A DNA stretch of 64,000 bases from NCBI RefSeq assembly GCF_000090795.2, contig NW_003546269.1, positions 37,503 through 101,502 on the forward strand, in the 5' to 3' direction. Both the position numbers and the translations under genes were made by a program. The notes beneath the pieces were generated by a model that did not search any database, was not told the DNA's origin, and saw nothing but the letters and a program-made list of their open reading frames with translations. The stretch is from Amphimedon queenslandica. Lineage: Eukaryota > Porifera > Demospongiae > Haplosclerida > Niphatidae. Of this stretch, positions 57,137 through 64,000 are shown in pieces (position 1 is the first letter of the stretch; each line of letters opens with the position of its first letter).

Positions 57137-57512
57137 TCTGACATGACACAAACTGGAAAAGGCGGCTTTTAAATATCAATAATAGAACTATCAGGATCTC
57201 TATTGATATATAATGCTTTATATGGACATATAAAGGTAGTTTTTATAATCTTACGCTTGGTATTTCTTTGCTTGACTATCTTTCTCGGCCTCAAAATTGT
57301 TATTGCTTAGGCAGCCATTTTTTGCTTTGGGGAAAGCACCTAAATCAAAGAAGGCGTGGCTTAATTATTAATGAGCCACGCCCAGACTGAGCCACACCCT
57401 TCATCAACTGCAAACAATGCATGTAACGTGGAGTCGTGGACTACATTTATTCCTTAATTTCTTTTAATGATTTCCTGTAGGCTGTTCTAGGGGTCACTGG
57501 GTTCATTCAAAT
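57137..57512. promoter_or_regulatory. Divergent promoter between Mind bomb and MEAK7
   Basis: A 376-bp gap between outward-facing starts; it probably includes 5' UTR sequence, since splice-like signals occur near 57160 and 57254. I cannot place a non-coding first exon with confidence. Confidence 0.4.
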
Positions 57513-58423
57513 ATGGGGCAATCTTCTTCTTCACCTCTTGCTGCTGCTAAGACTCCCCGTCCCTCTAATGCTGAGAAGAGATATGCCAGCCTGTACGAGG
57601 TAAGAGGCAAGCTGCAATAAGCACCCTACTCGCCTTTTGCTATTGAAAGGAAAGAGAATGTATAAAATAACACTTATTGTTTGTTTAGGAGCTAAATACT
57701 GCTGAGGGAGATGGAAAGAAAGCAGAACCAGATGTCATTTTTAAAGTAATCATTATAACCTGTAGAATTATTATTATTATTATTAATTACACTACTTCTA
57801 TCCCCCTGTTTATTATTATTATTATTATTATTATTTTTATTTTTATTTTTATTTTTATTTTCTCAGACTCGTTTCAGCAACTACTTTGGAGGCCCATGCG
57901 TCAAGTTTGGGCAGTATCTTCACGACAGGTTGTTCAAGGATGTCGGATTCGTTGATAAAGAGACCTTCGTCAAACAAATGAAAACACTTTCAACTTTATT
58001 AGGTACTTAATTAATTAATTAATATTCATTATTATTAATTAATTATTAATTGTAGACGTAACTTCAGTTCTATAACTCACAATTTTTCAAATTAAATATT
58101 ATTTCTTACAGCTGGTGATTGTCGCCTTCACGAAGCCGAAAAATACTTCTTTTATGTTTTCTCACACGGCGAAGAGAAATTGGACCAAAAAAGTTAGTTT
58201 TACTATAATTATTATATTCCTTATTTTTTAATTTTATTTAGGTTTGGCGGAAGTAATACACACAGCCGCCATGTTTGCACTAGTAGTTGGTTCTGATCTT
58301 CATGAGAGAGCTAAAGTTCCTCGGGACCATCCCATCATTTCATCTCTTGTTTCCGCATCTGTAAATATCACCCCAACAACTCTCTGCCACTCTTTCTTCC
58401 TTTTTAAAATGTCCTTTGGTTAC

Positions 58424-58466
<43 letters not shown>

Positions 58467-59764
58467 TCTCTCTCCCCCTCTCTCTCTCTCCCCCCTCTCT
58501 TTCTCAGATGTTAATGACCGATTCCGCTACTCACGAGCTAACAGCTGCTCAGTTTGCTGTATGGATGACCGAACACTGTCCAAGACTACTTGAGGGTCTA
58601 CAGCACTGGACCGAAACACTACTACATGGAGACCACACAGATGACGATAATGTAATTGTATTGCAATACAATTTACTATTATACCATATATTCTTTTTAT
58701 TGGTATTTTTTTTCTTTTTTCTTTTTCTTTATTCTGCAGTCAATGCATACCCAGTATCAGCTTCCTTGTCCTAAGATAGAAGAAGGCATGGAGGAAGCTG
58801 ATTTACATTTGCTAGTTTGGGCTCTCTCTACCATCATACCGTTAGCTTATCTCGGACACAGGAGCCAAGAGAGTTCTCTTCAGGTAAAAGTCCTTGAGGA
58901 AGGGCAGGGTTTCCCACAGGATCTTGGTATAGTGCTCAACTTTTTGTCAACAAACAATTAAAGTTGCTCTAAAACTTGGCACAGGGTATTTCACCAAAAA
59001 ATTACTCTGACAGAATTCTCCGTTTTAATAGTGTTTTTTATGCATATACATGTTCTTGTGTTGTGTTTAAAGTTTAAGCTGATTTTTTCTTCCTCTCTCT
59101 CTCCCCCTCTCTTCCTCTCAGTCTAGTAACAAGCATCCAGTAGGTGGTACTTGGATGTTACTTTATTCCAGCAGTCGCGACGGGTTGAGTTTCACACGGT
59201 TTATGTCACTGTCGTCAGATTATCGTGACCCCTCTATACTCCTTCTGACGTGTAGGGATAGAGCCGTGGACGAAGTGAGACAGTTTGTGATTGGAGTAGA
59301 TAAAGAATGGAGGGATGGGTCCCACTATTGGGGAGAGGATAACTGCTTTCTACTGGAACTGGAGCCATCTTTTACTTTATTAAAAAGTAACAGAGAGAGA
59401 GAGATTGTGTTTTGCTTTTTGAATAATGCATATGATGATTAAATCACTAATTTTCGAGTCATTTTTGGCCCTTGGAGTAACACCATGATTTGGTGCCAAA
59501 AATAATTCTTAAATACAAATATATTACTCTCCCTTTTTGTCCTTATGTATCAACCAGAGGGAGCTAAATTGGTATCTCTGAATGAGAAGCAGCGTGGGTT
59601 TCCAACTGGTATTAGATTCATGTCAGATACCTCATACAAGGAACCACTTCTTGTGATTGACTCAAGTCTCAACACAGCAACTTATAAAGGAAATATTACA
59701 CTTGATATACAGAAAGTGGAGGTATAATTAGAGACAAAGAGAGAGAGGGAGGGAGAGAGAGAGG

Positions 59765-59837
<73 letters not shown>

Positions 59838-60337
59838 AGAGAGAGGGAGAGAGGGGAGAGAAGGAAGGATATTTATGATTCTTGTTAAAGGTCTGGGGTT
59901 GTGGAGGGAAGGAAGCAGCTGAATCACAAAGGAGACTGAGAGAGTGGGAGAAGAAGGAAAGACAGAGGAGACAAAAGGTAAAAAAATAATAAGTTTTTTA
60001 TGTACATCAATTACCAAATTTTTGGCTGTTAAAAATTTGTCTGGGAATTATGTTAGATCATTGAAATTTTCGCTCTACACTTGTGGGTGGTAGAAACGTC
60101 TAATTTTAATAACGAATATTAATTTGAAGATTTTGGCGAAATTTTTGTTTGGAGCTATACGATAATTATTATTGTTTAATTGTGCCTTGAGCTCCACCCA
60201 CTTATAGATTTTTTTGTTACTAAAAATAGATACACAGAGAAGATTTGAAAGAAATGTGGGAGGAAAGTCCTGATCGGTACATACTAGAAATGGGCGGAGT
60301 CAAAGTAAACAATCCAAAAGAGCAACAGCAGCAATAA
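57513..60337 (+). CDS. MEAK7: MEAK7-like TLDc-domain protein
   Basis: Human MEAK7 is a lysosome-associated mTOR activator. Eleven exons, 57513-57599, 57689-57745, 57867-58002, 58112-58192, 58242-58360, 58508-58651, 58740-58883, 59122-59386, 59558-59721, 59891-59977 and 60230-60337, give 463 residues (human 456). It starts MGQSSSSP, a myristoylation-type N-terminus like human MGNSRSR. The middle is EF-hand-like helical. The TLDc domain runs from GGTWMLLYSSSRDGLSFTRF through WGEDNCFLLELEPS to GNITLDIQKVEVWGCGG. A long basic tail (RLREWEKKERQRRQK) and a poly-Gln end replace the human tail. The lysosomal role is inferred from the family. Confidence 0.88.
58900..59090 (+). repeat. Diverged repeat-B monomer in a MEAK7 intron
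   Basis: Contains AGTTGCTCTAAAACTTGGC, AGAATTCTCCGTTTTAATAG, TGCATATACATGTTCTTGTG and TTGTGTTTAAAGTTTAAGCT. The palindrome is gone. Confidence 0.75.
59735..59865. repeat. (GA)n microsatellite in a MEAK7 intron
   Basis: Over 100 bp of nearly pure GAGAGA with GGGA interruptions. The opposite-strand open frame is an artefact. Confidence 0.9.
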
Positions 60338-60878
60338 ACAAATTAATGACGCTAAATTATTGTGTGTTTTTAGATGACAAATTGAATTTAATTATTGTCG
60401 TTATTATTATTATTATTAAAATCTAAAAAAAATAAAGTGAAAAATTAGAAGAAAAGTTGCAATATAAAAGTAAAAGGAATCGTTTGGGGCAGAGAAACAT
60501 TATAAATAATAATAATAATAATGTGAAAATGAGAAAAAATTAGGGAGATTCATTTTAAAAAGAAATGAATGAAATTGAAGAAAAGTTAAGCAGAGAGAGA
60601 GAGGAATTGAAAATTAAAGAAAAATTTTTGAATAAAGATATAAAGGAATAAACTAGAATGAACGATGAGAAAAGAAACATCAATGACATTAACGTGCATA
60701 TGTGAAGAGGAGAAATGGATAATGCGTATAATAGCCTGAGCATAAGGATTGGTATTAAGAGAAAGAGAGAGGAGATTAATAAATATTCCCATTCAAATAT
60801 TCAACGAATAAAATTACTGAGTACGGAGAAAAACGAAAATGTAAAAGAGAGAGAGAGAGGGAAGAGGAAAAATGTATT
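60338..60878. other. Convergent gap between MEAK7 and IRF
   Basis: AT- and purine-rich, 541 bp, with AATAAA-like signals near 60430 and 60660-60785. No gene seen. Confidence 0.6.
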
Positions 60879-63800
60879 CTAAGGAGACGATGATGATGAC
60901 GAAGGGTTAAGAAACTCCTCGGCTTCCAAGTCCATTTTAGTAGGCGATATAATTCGTATGTCTTGATTCTCAATTGGTTCATAGAGTAACTCGTCGTAGA
61001 GGGTCACGTTGGAGTTCTTTAGCTCGTTGAGAGCCCCACAGTGAGAGACGACTAGAGTTATGAGGTTTTTCAATAGCGGACGATCAGAGCCCCAGTGCTG
61101 TCCAAAACTGAAGAGGGCGTAAGGTTTAGGTACTACGTTTGAGCGAGTTTCTAAAGAAGTTTTTAATTCCGGGAGAAACCCGCTACGAAAATCAAAAACC
61201 TTGACTTTTTCTTCTTTTTCGAGCGACCCGGAGTTTTTCATCGGAGAGGATCCAGAGTAAATGACAGTCCGACATAAAGCCGTCGCATACACTGCCCCCT
61301 CGCTCGCCTCGATTATCAGACCCCTCTTGAGGGTTCTGAAAATTTCTGTGGAAAGGGGGCTGGGGTGGCGGGGAGATATTGAGAGCTGGTGGGCGCTAAG
61401 GGGTCCAAAAAGCATCTCCTCTTCCTGAGGAGAGAGGACGTCCCTGCAATGGAGGGGGCCATAGAATATCCTCAGTCCTTTAGAGCAGTCAAAAGTCTCC
61501 ATGTGTACTGTGATGGAACCATACATGATACGAATTGTAAGAGCATTAGGATCTAGGGAAATAAGAATAAATGGAAGAATTATAGTTAGTTGTACGGTAT
61601 AAAGCAATGCTGATTTTTTGAGGAAAAATTCCATCAATTTCGTCAGCTTTTTGTTTCGTGAATATATCAGTTTACTAACTAACTTCTGCATTCTATAGCA
61701 GGCAAATCTTAATTTTTGATGGAATTTTTTCTCAAATAAAATTTGGTATTATATATATATATTATTGTAATTAAGTTACTCACTGTTTGCAAATTGTGCT
61801 GGCGGCCATCTTACTCTCCCAGTCTTAAGGGGCGGGTACAGAGGTACTCCTAGCACTTTATTCTCGGCTGTTTTAGGAGAAAATACGTAATTAGTGGGCG
61901 TGGCAATGGGCAGGGCATTAGGAGATAGTATCATAGGAGATCTTGCAGCAACATTGACCTGTAGCGATTAGAAGAAAATAATGATTATTAGTTTGAGCTG
62001 TTTGTGACAAATATAACTTTCAAAAATGAAGGGTTTTATCCTTTTTGATTTTGGAGAAATTTTGGCCCGAGACTATGCACTATAGTACAGGGACTTTGGC
62101 CAGGTTTTTGAGTAACTTTAAAAATTTGTAAAAAATCCAATTTTGATCGGAATCAGTTCAAACTTTCTACACAACATAAGTACATGTATATGTATCAGAT
62201 ACCACTATAAAAATGAAAAATTCCCATTTTTCATTTTTGGCGAAATTTGACCAAAGGGACTTTGGCTCAATTTTTGAGTAACTTAAAAAATTCGTAAAAA
62301 ATCCAATTTTGATCGGAATCAGTTCAAACTTTCTACACAACATAAGTACATGTATATGTATCAGATAACATTATAAAAATTAAGAATTCTCACCTTTTCA
62401 TTTTTGGCAAAATTTGGCCAAAATCCCTGTACTATAGTACAGGGACTTTGGCCCAATTTTTGAGTAACTTAAAAAATTCGTAAAAAATCTAATTTTGATC
62501 AAAATTAGTTCAAACTTTCTACACAACATAAGTACATGTATATCTATCAGATAACATTATAAAAATGAAGAATTCTCTCCTTTTGAATTTTGGAAAAATT
62601 TGGCCCGAGACCATGTACTATAGTACAGAGGCTTTGACCAGAGCAACTTAAAAAAAATAAAAAATCAGCTCAAACTTTCTATGAAACTTAAGTACATACA
62701 TGTGCATATAAACTATAAAAAATTAGTATTAAATAAATAAATAAATAAAATAAATAAAATAAATTACTTCGTTAGCAGACGATGGAGTCATCGATCGCTC
62801 ACTCCCCCCACTGGTACTACCGTAGTTTCTCTGCCGTGGAAGGACAACATGTGTCTCATTATCAGGGGGCGTGTCTAAATTAGTACGAATAGTATGAGGA
62901 ATAAACGGACGGTATTTTGGGATCAAAGTTGGACTAGGAGTGAGAGGAAACTGCTGAGCTGTCGTGGGTGTGGTTTGGATGGTAGCGACCGGAATTGGAA
63001 AAGAAAAATTAGCTGCACAGGTAACTATCGGAACCAAATGTATCGGAGCTATAGGTACATGTAAAAAACATTAATACATTTCGATGACGCCATATTTAAG
63101 TTACTTGTTGGTATGGGCGTGGTGGGCGTGTCAGAGTTAGCATAAGCCACACCTCCTCCTAGTGGTAGCTCCAGTTTCGGGCGGATACTTCTCTCGGGCG
63201 GAGTCCCAGACTGGAGCTGCATCATTTCACTGTAGTGGATAATGGGGCGACGCCTTTTCCTCCTTCGGCCTAAAAAATAACAATATTATTATTTAATTAA
63301 AATTATAGTCTAGTATTATTACTATTATTGCAATATAAAAGTTTAATCATTTATTATTATTGTTGTTGATACTACTACAAACATTATGTCATTATTATTG
63401 TTATTGTTATTGTTGATATTACTATTTTATTATAATAGCTAATTGTTGTTACTATTATTATTATTGTTATTGTTATTATTGCCCTTCATTTATAAGGCTT
63501 CATGTATATGTACACACATACACACACTGGATGACAACAAGGACTCATATTAGTTACCAGGGGATGATGACGGTAGCATTTGGTACACTCTACAGTCTGG
63601 ACCCTCAAGCTCCTTCCTCTCTATAATGTCCTTCAATCCGTTCAGGGCGCATCTGAAATTAATCTTCCAAGTTGTAACGTCTGAGCCATCACCATATTTA
63701 CCTAGAGAGAGAGAGAGAGAGAGAGAGAACTTAATATTACCATGCATGTTTAATTGACTACCAATAATATTAATAACTATCAATAACTATTCATAACTAT

Positions 63801-64000
63801 TCATGACTATTAATGATTATCAATAACAATTTAATAATCATATCAACAGTAAACTATTATTAACTATTATTAATAGTTAACTAACCAGAGTGTATAGCCC
63901 ATTCCTTAAACAGTGCAGCGTCTCTTTCCTGATTATAGTCTCTCTTTTTAGCGTGGACCCACGGGACTCTAAAAATGGCCGCCTCTTGATCCATCCACTC
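60879..64000 (-). CDS. IRF: Interferon regulatory factor (5' end outside window)
   Basis: Transcription factor with an N-terminal tryptophan-repeat DNA-binding domain and a C-terminal IRF-association domain. Visible exons: 63886 to the window end, 63558-63701, 63105-63269, 62768-63048, 61784-61958 and 60879-61552. The DBD reads FRVPWVHAKKRDYNQERDAA, LFKEWAIHSGKYGDGSD, TTWKINFRCALNGLKDI and CRVYQMLPSSSPG, matching vertebrate IRFs almost position for position. A Pro-rich linker follows. The IAD reads LTIRIMYGSITVHMETFDC, then LRIFYGP, LFGPLSAHQLSISP and ALFSFGQHWGSDRPLLKNLI. The tail is acidic and ends in poly-Ser. Sponges have IRF genes without interferons; the upstream pathway is not visible here. 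Confidence 0.93.
62005..62710 (-). repeat. Repeat-B array in an IRF intron, reverse orientation (about 4 copies)
   Basis: Copies carry TTTGATCGGAATCAGTTCAA, ACTTTCTACACAACATAAGT, ACATGTATATGTATCAGATA and GGCCCAATTTTTGAGTAACT. One copy near 62421 has the perfect 20-bp palindrome; others have decayed arms. Confidence 0.88.

Noticed and set aside
59682-60017. Ser/Leu-rich minus-strand frame
   Set aside because: Translation of the (GA)n tract in a MEAK7 intron.

Overview
The window is animal nuclear DNA. Its genes are split by many short GT-AG introns, often 50-80 nt, and encode metazoan signalling proteins: three Frizzled-type receptors, Dishevelled, Mind bomb and an interferon regulatory factor. 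The AT-rich, very compact layout and the retention of dihydroxy-acid dehydratase, an amino-acid biosynthesis enzyme vertebrates lack, fit a sponge, probably a demosponge such as Amphimedon. That assignment is inference; no marker here fixes the species. I rebuilt exons by hand from splice signals, reading phase and protein family, and nearly all join in phase.

Layout. 1-9.4 kb: SMAP ArfGAP (3' end outside the window), a small CUSTOS-like gene, MRGBP, a GFO/IDH/MocA oxidoreductase, a nurim/MddA-type membrane methyltransferase and a 22-exon dihydroxy-acid dehydratase. 9.4-15.3 kb: a PRXL2/selenoprotein U gene with an in-frame UGA and a convincing SECIS, LZIC, eIF5A, mitoribosomal mS38, a small unknown gene and SNRNP25. 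15.4-21.1 kb: CDKAL1, with a 2.1-kb satellite-like array in one intron, and intronless PPT1. 21.7-47.8 kb: a Wnt-pathway neighbourhood holding a Frizzled-like receptor with one CRD, a CRD-less paralogue, a SIX6OS1-like meiotic coiled-coil gene, Dishevelled, a TMEM198-like gene, CYB5RL and a third Frizzled-like receptor with two tandem CRDs. 48-64 kb: an unknown coiled-coil gene, nicolin 1, Mind bomb, MEAK7 and IRF (5' end outside the window).

Nine pairs of genes are head to head, with start codons 57 to about 470 bp apart, so bidirectional promoters are the rule; several contain CACGTG. A dispersed intronic repeat, with monomers of about 166-189 bp and usually a perfect 20-bp palindrome, occurs in introns of many unrelated genes in both orientations. 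I saw no tRNA, rRNA, CRISPR array or retroviral element. The most notable items are the selenoprotein U/SECIS pair, the double-CRD and CRD-less Frizzled paralogues beside Dishevelled and a TMEM198-like gene, and the palindromic intronic repeat.
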